DNA from: Turnera subulata
Lineage: Eukaryota > Streptophyta > Magnoliopsida > Malpighiales > Passifloraceae
Assembly (NCBI GenBank): GCA_028386065.3
Contig: JAKUCV010003332.1
Span: 22,990-86,989, forward strand
Direction: 5' to 3'
Length of the DNA stretch: 64,000 bases
The translations under genes were made by a program, and so were the position numbers. Positions 31,791 to 43,220 of this stretch are shown here, in pieces (the first letter of the stretch is position 1; every line of letters begins with the position of its first letter). The notes beneath the pieces are model-generated. The model was not told where the DNA came from. It searched no databases and saw only the letters and a program-made list of their open reading frames with translations.

Positions 31791-32607
31791 CAGAAAAGGA
31801 GGGAGGGGGACTGGAGAAGACCCTAACATTATAAACATCTAATATATATAGAAGATGCTAGGCAAAGAAACTAATTAAGAAACAGGAGAGCACAGATCAC
31901 GAATTGCCCCATAATTAACTGCAAATTTGCTTAACTGTAGGAGATAATATCCGATGCTTCAAATGTCGCAGCCTAAAAAATTACAATTTTACATCAACAA
32001 GGACAATATCAAGTGATCCGTGACAGTACGAACAATCTAATTTTTTGATGCAAACAATTAGATATAATTATTTGACACGGAAGAATGTTGTAGAAGAGCA
32101 TGCATATATAAGCAGCAATTCTTCATCAGAACCACCAGAGGATAATTGAAGCAGAATAGAGGAAATTAAGCACTTGCTGTTAAGTAAGGTCAGGATGATC
32201 ATACTTTGAATTTTTGTTGCAAAATCCTGAAATGGAGGGAGGCAAATGATCTGGCCGGTAGAGAAGGAGGCAAGGGCTAGGCTGATAAGAGGATAAATAG
32301 ATAAGATAAATAAGATAACATTTCACAATTTAAAAAAGGAAAACTTAATTAACCAGAGGATTAAGGACTTGAAACACACGCAAAAAAAAAAAAAAGAAAT
32401 TAGACCTCGAAAATAAAAAATGAAAACCCGTTAAGTACCAGGATTAGCCAGGCGCAGTATGTATACAGGGGGCACTAGGGCTCAAATTAACAACACACAA
32501 TATTCTCAAATTCTGAGAGCTCTAGTATAAGGCAGAGACTACTGATCCATTCTTTTATCAAGGAGATTTCACACGATTATCATCATCGAAAACATATACT
32601 CAAGGAG
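31791..32607 (+). promoter_or_regulatory. Upstream region of the NAC gene
   Basis: No gene is seen. A TATA-like TATAAGGC at 32525-32532 lies about 80 bp before the NAC ATG, with the likely transcript start near 32555. Another TATATAAGCAG lies at 32105-32115. An A run is at 32382-32394. Confidence 0.4.
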
Positions 32608-33216
32608 ATGATGATGAAGGCTTTCCTTCCTCCAGGGTTTCGGTTCGATCCAGAAGATAAAACCCTACTAGCAATCCTGGAGGAGAAGGTAGAAGATGGA
32701 GCCAAATTCTCGCTAATTCCTGAAGTGGATGTGTACAAAACCGAACCATGGCTACTACCTGGTATTCAAAAAGATCATTCACACCTCAAAGACAGGGAGA
32801 GATTTTATTTCTTCAGTAGAGAATTACGAATGAATAAAAACGGGAAGAGGCCAAGAAGAACTACGGATGGTGATGTTATTAACGGTGGAAAGTGGATTGC
32901 AAACTCTGGAGACAAGAAGATTTTCAATGAAGAGTTGGATCATAATAACAAGAAGAAGATCATTGGTTTCAGGAAGTCGTTGAACTTCCTTATTCCTCCG
33001 GCCAACAAAACCAGAGAGAAGAACAAAATTAGCCCAAAGAAGAAAGACATGATAAAGACGGAGTGGATTATGCATGAGTACACCCTTTCTGGTGAGGAAT
33101 TTCAAGAGTGGGCTGTTTGCAGAATAAAGAATAAGGCTAAAGAACCAAAAGAAGATCATCAACAACAAGAACAAGAGCAACAACAAGAGGGCGAAGAGGA
33201 TCATCATCAAGACTAG
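32608..33216 (+). CDS. NAC-domain transcription factor, cut short by a TAG
   Basis: 202 codons in one exon. All five NAC subdomains are visible: A (LPPGFRFDPEDKTLLAILEE, residues 6-26), B (IPEVDVYKTEPWLLP), C (ERFYFFSREL), D (GGKWIANSGDKKI, then IIGFRKSLNFLIP) and E (KTEWIMHEYTL, EWAVCRIKNK). The domain binds DNA as a dimer in the nucleus. Most plant NAC genes have introns inside the NAC domain; none is needed here, which is unusual. The frame ends at TAG (33214-33216) after an acidic, Gln-rich tail, and the same frame reopens immediately (next entry). As read, the product is a DNA-binding domain without an activation region. Confidence 0.8.
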   Translation: MMMKAFLPPGFRFDPEDKTLLAILEEKVEDGAKFSLIPEVDVYKTEPWLLPGIQKDHSHLKDRERFYFFSRELRMNKNGKRPRRTTDGDVINGGKWIANSGDKKIFNEELDHNNKKKIIGFRKSLNFLIPPANKTREKNKISPKKKDMIKTEWIMHEYTLSGEEFQEWAVCRIKNKAKEPKEDHQQQEQEQQQEGEEDHHQD

Positions 33217-33708
33217 ACATATTTTGATGAAACCCGCAACTTGCAGCACGAAACTGATGATATCATGTCCCTTATAGTGCCTCCTCCTCTCGCATCAGAA
33301 GATCATGAGCTTCCACTTTCCTATAATTATGTGGACACAGCACCATCATCAGCCAATAACATGCACGCTAACTTGGTGGCTAATCCGCAAGAGCAACAAC
33401 AAGGCCAGGAGAATCAGGATGACTACTACACATACATTCAAGAAGCCATCAACTCTGATATGTCCCTAACTACGCCTCCTCCTATTACATCGCAAGATGA
33501 TCATGATCAGCTGCCACAACTACACCCTCATGGACCTCCTGCTTCCTATAATGTTTTTGAGGACACATCGTTGGAAACTACTGCCAACAATAACAGCAAT
33601 ATGCACAGTACTACCTTGGCACCTAACCCGAACCAGGAGCAACAACAAGGCCAGGAGGATGACTACCCATATTTTGATTGGTCCATATTAAGGGATCCAT
33701 ATGATTAA
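33217..33708 (+). other. C-terminal regulatory region of the NAC gene, in frame after the TAG
   Basis: Directly after the TAG, the same frame is open for 163 codons to TAA at 33706-33708. It has the Gln/Asn/Pro/Asp-rich composition typical of NAC activation regions and ends YPYFDWSILRDPYD. It contains an internal duplication: a unit with MSL..PPP, DDHD or EDHE, SYN, NNMH or SNMH, NPQEQQQGQ or NPNQEQQQGQ, then DYYTYI or DYPYFD occurs twice (about 33265-33440 and 33460-33690). This is either the rest of a gene broken by one nonsense change or a readthrough extension. Confidence 0.65.
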
Positions 33709-33944
33709 AACACCCAGATCAGTATCAGCGATCCGATGGATTCTTCGGTTTTAGTGGCTTCTTCTATTTCTTTTGTATTCGTAGGATTGCTTAAATGTTG
33801 CTCCTCCCGTATGCTTGTTTTAATCGTAGGCAGTGGTGGAAATGCAAGCTCATTCTTTATTTATTTTCTGTTTTGTTTTTATTTTGTTTTTGTTATTTGT
33901 TTGTTTGTTTTGTGCATGCCATATGTTAATCTCTAATTGCACAT
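33709..33944 (+). other. NAC 3' flank
   Basis: T-rich sequence with no further gene. It probably contains the NAC 3' UTR. Confidence 0.35.
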
Positions 33945-34214
33945 GATCTCGCCCCAACATGGATGGGTGCCTCACACTTTCCCATCCATGACAAACCCCC
34001 GGGTCCACATCTTTGGTTCGCTTACTAGTTGCCTAAAGGAGTCATCGGTTGCTTAAGGAAGGTTTTTTTCTGAATTTTGTCCTCTAATAAAATTCGGGTG
34101 GCGACTCCAAAGATATGAATGACGGCTAGGAAGAAGGTGGTGAGTAACCTCAATGAATTTTGGGCCGGGTACTCGCAGTACCAAAGAGATTCTGACCCTA
34201 GGCTGCAAAATGGA
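33945..34214. mobile_element. LTR-like fragment
   Basis: GGGTGGCGACTCCAAAGAT (34096-34114) and GGGCCGGGTACTCGCAGTAC (34162-34181) resemble words common in plant LTR retrotransposon termini. There is no coding sequence and no paired copy in the window. Confidence 0.35.
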
Positions 34215-35911
34215 CAGCACATGTTCTCAATAGAAGTCCCACGTCAGTTGAGAAGGAGAAAACACTAGAAGAACTATGGAGTGGAGTTAAATCTAATGTA
34301 GATTACTTCAGAGTTGCCCATGTTCATGTGCCAGACCAGAAAAGAAAGAAGTTGGATGATAAAAGCTTCCCTTGTGTGTTACTGGGAGTTAGTGCTGAGT
34401 CAAAAGTGTATGATTATTTGATCCAGGAACCAAGAAGATAGTGACAAGACGAGATGTAAGTTTCGAAGAAGATAAGGGCTGGAACTGGGGAAGAACTACG
34501 CAAGAAGTAAAACAAGATGGATTGGTTGGGGAAGGTTGTGATGAAGATAAAGCTGAAGATTCTGAAAATGAAGAAGAAGCTGCCACTGAAATTCAAGAAG
34601 TTGTTGCACCAGCAGATGATCCAAAAGCACCAAATGATACACTTTTGACAGCAAATAGATCTCGAAGACCTCCTCCATACCTGCAAGATTACGTGTCAGG
34701 AGAAGGTATTTCGGGAGAAGAAGATGAGTCAAACAGTCTTGTGATGTTTACTTCCAATGAAGATCCTTGTTCCTTTGAGGAGGCAGCAGCAGAAGAGAAA
34801 TAGAGAAAGGCTATGGACAATGAAATGGAATCTATCAAGAAGAATGAGACTTGGCGGCTTACATAACTACCAATTGGAGCAAAGAAAATTGGTGCTAAAT
34901 GGGTTTTCAAGACCAAATGGAACGAGAATCGTGAGGTGGACAAGTACAAGGCCTTATTGATAGCTAGAGGTCATGCTCAACAGTATAGAATTGATTACTA
35001 TGAGTTTTTTGCACCAGATACGATTCGGATGATTCTAGCCTTGGCAACACAAAAAGGTTGGAGTGTGCACCAACTTGATGTTAAAAGCGCATTTCTTCAT
35101 GGTGAATTGGAAGAGGAAGTTTATGTGGAGCAACCGATGGGATATGTTCAGAAAGATGAAGAACATAAGGTCTACAAACTTCCAAAGGCACTTTATGGAT
35201 TAAAGCAGGCCTCGCATGCTTGGTATAGTAGAATTGAGGCTTACTTTCTCAAAGAAGGCTTTACACGGTGCAATTATGAGCACACTCTCTTTACAAAGTC
35301 AGAAGAAGGCGGCAAGAGACTTTTAATTAAGTCTGTATATTGATGACTTGATCTTTACTAATAATGATTCTTACATGATTGAGAAGTTTAAGAGCTCCAT
35401 GAGAGAGGAATTTGAGATGACAGATTTAGAAAAGGTGAAATACTTTATTGGTGTTGAGATTATACAAAAAATCAGAAGTTATGTATTTGAGCCAAAAGAA
35501 ATATGCCAATGATCTGTTGGAGAGGTTTCATTTGCATAATGGAAATCCAGTCAAAAATCCAATTGTACCAGGTGCTAAACTCTCAAAAGATGGAGGAGGG
35601 GCCAAGGTTGATGCAACTTTGTTTAAGCAATTAATTGGGAGTCTCATATAAGTTACTACAGCAAGGCAAGACTTAATGTATGTGGCATGTTTGCTAAGTA
35701 AATATATGGCTAATCCAGCAGAGGTGCATTTACAAGCAGCAAAGAGGGTGTTGCGTTACATGAAAGGTACTGTGTCTTTAGGTTTGCTTTACAAGAGAGG
35801 TGATACAAGAGAATTAGTTGCTTATAGAGACAGTGATTATGCTGGAGATATTGATGACAGAAGAAGCACAAGTGGTTATGTGTTTTTGCTGAATGGAGGA
35901 GTAGTGTCTTG
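34215..35911 (+). mobile_element. Degenerate Copia retrotransposon (integrase end, RT, RNase H)
   Basis: The order of pieces is Copia-like: the integrase C-terminal part (YFRVAHVHVPDQKRKKLDDK, 34300 on), an acidic linker, reverse transcriptase (34936-35343: KYKALLIARGHAQQ, HQLDVKSAFLHGELEEEVYV, YGLKQASHAWY), and a frameshift just before the catalytic IDDLIF motif (readable at about 35336-35353). RNase H follows (35676-35911: RVLRYMKGTVSLGLLY, YRDSDYAGDIDDRRSTSGYV). Several stops and frameshifts make it inactive. It ends abruptly at 35911, where hAT terminal sequence begins inside the RNase H frame. No LTRs were assigned. Confidence 0.85.
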
Positions 35912-36110
35912 TAGGGGAGAGCATTCGGTCAGTTTGGTTTGGACAACGTTATTTGGTTCGGTCTTCGGTCTGTCCGAATTGGTCCTAGGGGTGTCCAAAC
36001 CAATGTTCGAACCCAAAGTGTCCAGAGACCGAACTGACCGAAATATTTCGGTTTGGACAGCGTTTGTCCGATTTGTCCAAATAACAAAACAACACACAAA
36101 AAATCCAGGG
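35911..36110 (+). mobile_element. hAT terminal segment, identical to the end of the 38737 element, ending at an N
   Basis: About 200 bp matches 38738-38937 without a difference I can see, starting at the TIR (AGGGGAGAGCATTCGGTCAG). It stops one base before the ambiguous N at 36111. A true second insertion would need a second TIR and a target duplication; neither is present. Confidence 0.75.
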
Positions 36111-36111
36111 N
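36111..36111. other. Ambiguous base (N): probable assembly join
   Basis: The only N in the window. It lies exactly where a perfect 200-bp repeat ends and unrelated sequence begins, so sequence may be missing or wrongly joined here. Confidence 0.8.
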
Positions 36112-36300
36112 TGATGTGAATGAATGGGATGATTTTGAAGAGCAAATGAGGAGCCTATTTATAGGCACTCCGCAGGGACCAAATTGCAAGATTTTACAAC
36201 TATAGGGACCAACTTGCAAAGCTCCACTAACTGCTCCACTAATAGCAATTAGTGCTCCATTTAATGCTAGTGGTGGGCCCCACAATGAGGAGGAACCCAC
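36112..36300. other. Unassigned repeat-like segment
   Basis: Contains GAGCCTATTTATAGGCACTCC (split at a TATTTATA core) and two similar short units (AGGGACCAAATTGCAA, AGGGACCAACTTGCAA). It separates the hAT segment from the broken 3' end of the TNL pseudogene and may be part of an LTR. Confidence 0.35.
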
Positions 36301-38736
36301 TCACCAACACCCCGAACTGGATGACCTGCACGCTTGGGATTATTGCTTTTTCAAAAAGTGCCCAGATTGGCCGGTGTTCCCAACTATAGAAATTCTGTTT
36401 GGTAAATACAACACATGCTCTGCGGCCACTGCCGCAGAAGAATACCAAGTTTCTCTAGCATAAAGGTAGAAGCAAACCCAGACTCCCCCAAAACATAGTA
36501 AGGCATGGTATAACGAGTAAGGCCATCTAGAAGAGGAGGAGTAGTGAGATTGGCAAAGGCCAAACTCCTTAAGATACGTCGTTGTCGTCCTCCTTTACAA
36601 TGGTGATGATGTAGAAATGGGACCACAACAGAAGAAGAAGAAGAAGAAGAAGAAGAAGAAGAAGAAGATCCATTAATATTAGTAACCCTCCTGCTGCTGC
36701 TGCTTCTATATTCACTCACATGGTTGCAAAACACTTCTCTCAAATCAATAGCAGCACTCCTGATCAAACTACTAGCATCCAGCATGAAGCAATTTGAAAA
36801 ATTTAAATCGCAATATTGCAAACTTGTGGCTATGGCAGAAGAAACAGATGTTAGTGAAGTGCAGTTGGTGGCATCCAACCTCTTTAGATGAGCAGGAAGA
36901 TGTTGTATGCATCCAAGTCTCTTGCAATCTCTTAGAATAAGCACTTCTAATTTAGAAAGTCGTTCAATGGCTTCGCCCCCAAAGTACTCAATACTGGTCC
37001 CACTTAAATCTAGTGTTTTAAGAGAAACAAGAGGGGAGAGAAGGTCCGGCAAACCCTGTAGGCTTACACAACCATTGAGATCAAGCCTCTCAAGTTTCTT
37101 AAGATCACATATGCTTTCCGGAAGACACGTTATGCTAGAGCATTCTGAGAGTGAAAGCCATGTGAGAGTTTTCAACTTCCCAATATCACTTGGAAGACTC
37201 CTTATCTTTGAGCATCCTACCATAGAAAGTCTTTCCAATCTTTCCAACCCCCCAATTCCGTTAGGCAGAGATTCAAGATTCTTGCAGGAGTGGCATAGCA
37301 ACCATACAAGTCCAGTGAGATTGCAAATCGTATCGGGAAGGCTTATTACTTTTGGCCCTCCGCCCCAAATCGAGAGCACTTCCAGACAATTAATTAGGAA
37401 ACCGATTTCGCATGGCAGACTCTCCAAAATCTCACCAACATACAATACCTTGAGCCTGGTTAAATGTCCAATTGATGCTGCTGTTACCAGCTTTATCCCA
37501 GTTTTGTCTAGATATAACTTCTTTACGGTTGAAGGAAGCTGTGGAAATTCTGTGATTCTTGGGCACCCATGCAAATCAACCTCTTCAAGTGAAAATGTCA
37601 AACGAAGATCACTTGGAAAACCACACAGATTGATGCAATACGAAACAATTATCTTGGTGAGCTTCCGACAAAGCTGAATAGAAGAAGGGATTTCAACCAA
37701 GCTCCAACATCCCCTTAGATCCAACTCTTCTAAATTTGGGACTCCCGAAAAATCCATAATCTTAATCAGCTCCTTGGACTCGCTAAGGTCCCAAACTCTC
37801 AAATTAACCAGATTCTGTAATGAAAGAAGAAAAAAAAAAGAAAAAAAAAGAAAAAAAAGAAGCACTTAACAACATAAAAACATTAAAACTGATCTAATTA
37901 AGACATCTTAAATTTCAATTTCCTTAATGCAGTTTCCCAAGTTTCCTTATCCTTCTTGAACAGATCACAACCCAAGACTTTAAGGGCCAAAGGATTGCCT
38001 TGGGCAAGTTCTATCACCTCCCGTGACAGTCTTGTGAAACTTGGATCCATATTGACCGTACCATTCCCTCTAAATGCATGTGATTTGAAGAGTTGAAGAG
38101 AATCCTCATCGTTTAACCTCCTAACCTCGTATATTGCATCGCACCGACACTCAAGAACTTGTCTGTCCCTGCTTGTTACCATCACTCTGCTTCCGGGGCC
38201 AAATATTTCATTATGATCTCCTCCAATGAGTTGTTCCAATTGTAGGGAGCTGCTCACATCATCTACAGCTATTAGAACTTAAGTCTTCGTGAATAGCCAT
38301 AAGGCAACAACCTAGGTGTTCCAACCTTTAGGTTTGGTATCTCTAATAGTTGAGACAGAAGTTCATCAGCTAGTGTTGTTGGATTCTGGGACATTTGCTT
38401 GGCATTTCGCAAAAAGCATGTCCCTTCAAATTGGGGAGAAATTGCTTTAAACACGACTTCGGCAAGGGTTGTCTTGCCTATGCCACCCATACCCCAAATC
38501 CCCACAATGCGCATCCCACTCCTACTACTACTACTTTTTTTTGATGAGAACTCCTACTACTACTACTACTTGAATATCCACCACTATTAAGTAATGATAG
38601 AACCTCTTCAACACGTGATTCCATTCCAACAAGGCCACTGCTCGAATAGTCATCATATAATAATGAAAGCATAGATGAATGCTTTAATTTGCTCTCAATG
38701 TCTTTCACTATTTTCTTGATTAGCTCGTATTCAGAC
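36301..38736 (-). pseudogene. TIR-NB-LRR pseudogene (TNL-psi)
   Basis: The minus strand begins at the NB exon (SEYELIKKIVKDIESKLKHS) with a P-loop (IWGMGGIGKTTLAEVVF). A 34-35 bp insertion at 38520-38550 and a small deletion at 38275 shift the frame. ARC1 follows (GSRVMVTSRDRQVLECRCDA, GNPLALKVLG). The ARC2/MHD part, and the small exon that precedes the LRRs in the intact gene, are missing. The LRR exon (37814 to about 36384, after an ATTACAG acceptor) is mostly intact, with poly-Ser at 36629-36667. Its C-terminal end is frameshifted and then cut at 36301 by repeat sequence. No TIR exon lies upstream. The hAT element sits at its 5' exon border. Confidence 0.88.
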
Positions 38737-41700
38737 TAGGGGAGAGCATTCGGTCAGTTTGGTTTGGACAACGTTATTTGGTTCGGTCTTCGGTCTGTCC
38801 GAATTGGTCCTAGGGGTGTCCAAACCAATGTTCGAACCCAAAGTGTCCAGAGACCGAACTGACCGAAATATTTCGGTTTGGACAGCGTTTGTCCGATTTG
38901 TCCAAATAACAAAACAACACACAAAAAATCCAGGGAAAAGGAAATCCAGGAAATTCACAAATTCGATTTGAAGTTATACATGCATAAGCAGAATTGCCCA
39001 CCATAAATCCAAATTGAAGTTATACTGCCTAACATTCAAAGCTAGGTTATAATCCAATCCAAATTTGCATCCAAATTAAAGAAAAAAAACTTAAATTACA
39101 TAGGAAAAGTTGAATTATATAACAAGTTTATAGCAACTTGCAAGAACTTGAGATTCACTCCAAAGCAACCTGATTCAATTCTGAAAAAAAAAGAAGAGAA
39201 TTTAAGATTATGTCTTACAATTAAGCAACAAATCAGAATAAACAAAGGCAAAGAAGACTCACCTTTCTCAATTTTCTCAAGGGAATGAATGTCTTCTTCC
39301 ACACTAACTTTAGGCGCCTTGCGCGGTTTGAGCCAATCTTGTGTGCAAATAAGGGACTCAACCACCCTAGGAGTTAAAGAACTTCTAAACGGATCAAGAA
39401 CTCTTCCACCGGTGCTGAAAGCAGATTCTGAAGCCACAGTAGATATTGGCATAGCCAATATATCACGCGCCATGTTTGCAAGGATTGGATATCTTGGAGA
39501 GTGCTTTTTCCACCATTCAAGCACACTCCAATCTTTAGCATCTTCATTTTCAGTTTCTTCATCCAAGTATTTATCCAATTCTGATCTACTCTGATAACGG
39601 AAGGAGCGACTTTGAGCCTTGCGTTTCTTGTACTTTCGCTTACTTTCTGACTCTATCATCCGGGTTGGGTCACTATCATCTTCATCATCTACCTCCATTG
39701 CAGATCTTGCACCACTTCCTTCTCCTAGCAAGTCACCACATAAATCTCCACCCACATTCTTTTGTTTGTACATGTCAGCATAGGCATTGAACATTGCATA
39801 CAAAGTTTTCATCACCTTGTCAAAAACTTTTGGCCCATCTAATTCACCATGCATGTCCATTATTGCAGGCTCAAGATACTCTAGCTTTTGGCTTGGATCA
39901 AGAATGGCTGAAATGTAAAGCAAAGAATTCATCTTACTCACATCCCCCCAATACTTGTCAAATTTTTCTTGCATTCTCTTAGCCATACCCATCAACATGA
40001 TATCGCCAGTATCATCTTGCCATTGTCTCAAAAGAGTGGCAACATCATTTATTCGATCAAAGAATGCATTGGCAGTAACATAGGAAGACCCGGAAACAAA
40101 GTTGGTCAACCTATAAAAAGGTCTTAGAAACTTACACATCCTCCTTGCATTTTGCCAATCATCCGGCATAGGCAGCCCCACACATTCCCTGACTTGTACC
40201 ACCACATCATCCCTATTCCCCTCTCCATATGCCACTGCCATTGTATCAACTTCAACTCCCTCCACCACGGTCACTTCTTCAACATTTGCTCCAGCTCTTC
40301 CTTTTCCCTTGCCCTTCAATTTGATCTTGAAAAATTGAGATTCCAGCTCCTCTTTCAATCCAGGTTCCAGCATGCTATACCGATGAAATGCCCTCTCAAA
40401 CTTTTCTGCAGCTTCTAACATTAAGTAGGTAGAGTTCCACCTAGTTGGGACATCTAAGCATAGCATCTTCTTAGACTTAATTTGTTCATAGACAACATAC
40501 TCATTGAACTTGTCCAACCTAGCAGAGGAATGTCTCACAAACCTAACAGCAGCTCTAATCCTCTCCAATGACTTGTTAATTTCCCTTAAACCAGCATGCA
40601 CAATCAAGTTAACAATATGAGCAACACATCTCATATGAAAACATTCACCATCTAAAACCGAAGTGCCCCATTGTTTCATTTTTTCCCTAAGATAATCAAC
40701 AGCCACATCATTCGAACTAGCATTATCTACTGTCACTGTGAATACATTCCTAATGCCCCACTTCTTCAAGCATTCCTCCACTCCCATACCTATTGCTACT
40801 CCTTTATGACTAACAATTGGACAAAAATTCAATATCATCTTTCTCAACTTCCATTCATTGTCAATAAAATGCGCTGTTAAGCACATATAGTTGATCTTCT
40901 GAATAGAAGTCCAAGTGTCAGTGGTTAAGCTAATCCTTTGGGCATTGTTTTGTATAAAATCTTTCATCCTAGCCCTCTCTAAGACATACAAATCATAGGT
41001 ATCTCTAGCAATTGTCCATCTAGAAGGCACTACAAATCTAGGTTGCATAATTGAACAAAAATGCTTAAACCCAACTCCCTCTACAAACTTAAATGGAAGC
41101 TCATCAACAACAACCATGAATGATAAAGCTTTTCTTATCGACTCCATATCAAATCTCCATACAGACATTGATCCAGGCTTTGAATTGTGATAATCATCAT
41201 CTACATCCCCCCCACTAGTAACATTAATATGTCTAGTAATTTGGGTTTGGGTATCGTTTAGTGGAGGCTTTTGGTCACATTTATCCATGTGACGCTTAAG
41301 GACTGTTGTGCCATTCTTAGAGGTATTGGCAGCAAACTCTCTCTCACAATGTATGCACCTAGCCTTCTCCTCCCCATTTTCAGTAACAAACTTAGAGAAA
41401 TGAGCCCATACCTCCGATCTAGGTTGTATAGGTTTTCGTTTCCCTTTTGCTGAGGTATTGGTGCTTGCAACTGCAACTCCAGCATCTGATGAAGGAGTAT
41501 TAGAACCAATTCCAGATTGGTCTGCTGTTGATATTGATTTCGGAGGCATTTTTTGAAATTGGAATTGTGTTGTGTAGGTGTTGTTGCTGAATCTGGAAAA
41601 AGAAATACAACCAAAACAACATCAGTAATACATTAATCGAAAGTCGATATACTACGTACGTACAACAAATTGCAAAACACAGAATCCCAAGCTCATGATT

Positions 41701-42947
41701 TTTATTTTTGAAATCAAATCTTAGCACACAACTCACATTCGTCACCATATTCTAGCTTCAAAGACAACATCAGCATTTTAACAAGGAAACCATAACAACG
41801 GCAAAAAAAAAGACAGTCCACAATTAGGCCATTGATCCAAAAACACCCATGTGGTTTCCACAAGAATCAAACTTTCACAATTTCGAAGCATTCCACACAT
41901 TGACATCCTAGCTATGCTCATTTGTAGATATGTATGTTCCATTTTAGGTGTCTCATTGTTTTGTACATATAGTTAACGTCATATTCCGCAGTTGCTGGCA
42001 TTTTTTCTCTGTTGACTCCAGTTGAAACCTAATTGGCCAACAAAACTAAACTAAGCAGACCTGCAGTTTACAACTCGAAATGGGGGTATTTGTCCTTCAT
42101 AATGAGAGTATGCAGGTATTATATTCTGTTGTGAGTTAATAGGTACTACCACCAAGATTCCAAAGCATTTCAGGTTTATACTTGAAGGGGATAGCATATT
42201 GATATTTATTTTAGGTAGAGAAGGAGCTATAAAATTAGGCTAGGCTTCCACATCAATCAAACACCCAAGAAATAAAAAAGAGAGAACCATCCACATAAAG
42301 AAAAAAAAAACTCAACAGCCACAAACACATCACCATAAGGACGAAATCACAAAGGCTTCAAAAACATTTGCCAAAAATCACATACCTTGCTCAAAGCCCA
42401 CCACCACTGTAACTGCCCAACTGGTTTTCACTTTTCAGTCAGATTTAACGAGGTAGAAGAAAATGGCAGAAAGAGAAACGAAAAAGGAACAACGAAGAAG
42501 AGTAGGGAGCCGGAGATGATGATGATGATGATGACTGGGCAAAGGGAGTTGTTGATGATGATGATGATGACTGGGCAAAGGGAGTTGGGGAATCGAAGAA
42601 GTAGGGAGCCGGAGAGAGAGACCGAGAGAGGGAAATGGGGAATTGGGGATTAGGTTTTAGGGAAATTGGCTGCTGGACTGGACTCGGGCGAGCGAGTGGA
42701 AGTGGACGACGTTTTTACTTTTTTTTTTCCCCTCATAGCATAAAACGACGACGTTTTGTCAAAGACCGATCGGTTTTTCGGTCTGTCCAAACTTAGCCAA
42801 GGCTGCCCAAACCAAATTAAAATGTTGATTCGGTCCTGTCCAGCCCAAACCCAAACTTTAAATTTGGTTTGGACAGTGTCCAAATAGTGTAAACTTCGGT
42901 TTGGACATCGGTTATTCCGGATTGTTCGGTCAATCTGCTCACCCCTA
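38737..42947 (-). mobile_element. Autonomous-looking hAT transposon, 4211 bp
   Basis: The terminal inverted repeats TAGGGGAGAGCA (38737-38748) and TGCTCACCCCTA (42936-42947) are flanked by a perfect 8-bp target duplication ATTCAGAC (38729-38736 and 42948-42955). The paralogous TNL at 46640-46660 shows the unoccupied site. Both subterminal regions are rich in a TTTGGACA/TGTCCAAA motif. The transposase gene inside is intact. A short tandem array at 42510-42600 (GATGATGATGATGACTGGGC units) lies upstream of the transposase. Confidence 0.93.
39155..41549 (-). CDS. hAT transposase (BED finger, RNase H-like fold, C-terminal dimerisation domain)
   Basis: Exon 1 is 41549-39263 and exon 2 is 39180-39155, joined over an intron with GTGAGT...CAG ends, giving 770 residues in frame (...EKIEKELNQVALE). 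The N-terminal BED-type zinc finger has CIHCEREF, then HMDKC. The catalytic-core candidates are the Asp in SLTTDTWTS, the Asp in TVDNASSND and the Glu in VASESAFSTGG. The C-terminal dimerisation block is SVLEWWKKHSPRYPILANMA to DPFRSSLTPRVVESLICTQD. It resembles the RICESLEEPER/Tam3 group. With no stop or frameshift it could be functional. Without splicing it would end in an unrelated 48-residue tail. Confidence 0.9.
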
Positions 42948-42955
42948 ATTCAGAC

Positions 42956-43220
42956 CTAGCAAATATATAATACAAAATGAACCCATTTAGATTTAAGTAA
43001 AAAATAAAGACGAAATAGCAAATGATGAAGAGAAGTACTCAAATTGGTAACATAATAAAACATCCTTGAGCATCAATGTGCATCGTATCGTATGAGCTTG
43101 AGAAGCACTAGCTAGCAAATTAATTTAGAACAAGGAGAACATATATAGCAAATTGCTTACAATCTAGGGAGGGAAAGGAAGCCATGCAATAATTAATGTT
43201 TAAGGATCCCAATACTCGAG
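42956..43220. other. Residual intron of TNL-psi and intergenic space
   Basis: CTAGCAAATATATAATACAAAATGAACCC (42956 on) matches the start of the intron following the TIR exon of the intact TNL (46655-46680), so this is the same intron displaced by the hAT insertion. The TIR exon itself is absent. Confidence 0.6.

Noticed and set aside
36907..37677. 256-codon plus-strand frame opposite the TNL pseudogene LRRs (also 44107-44814)
   Set aside because: It is antisense to the LRR exons. The same shadow appears opposite both paralogs.
42387..42653. 88-codon frame near the hAT right end
   Set aside because: It is made mainly of a GATGATGATGACTGGGC tandem repeat and lies in the untranslated leader of the transposase.
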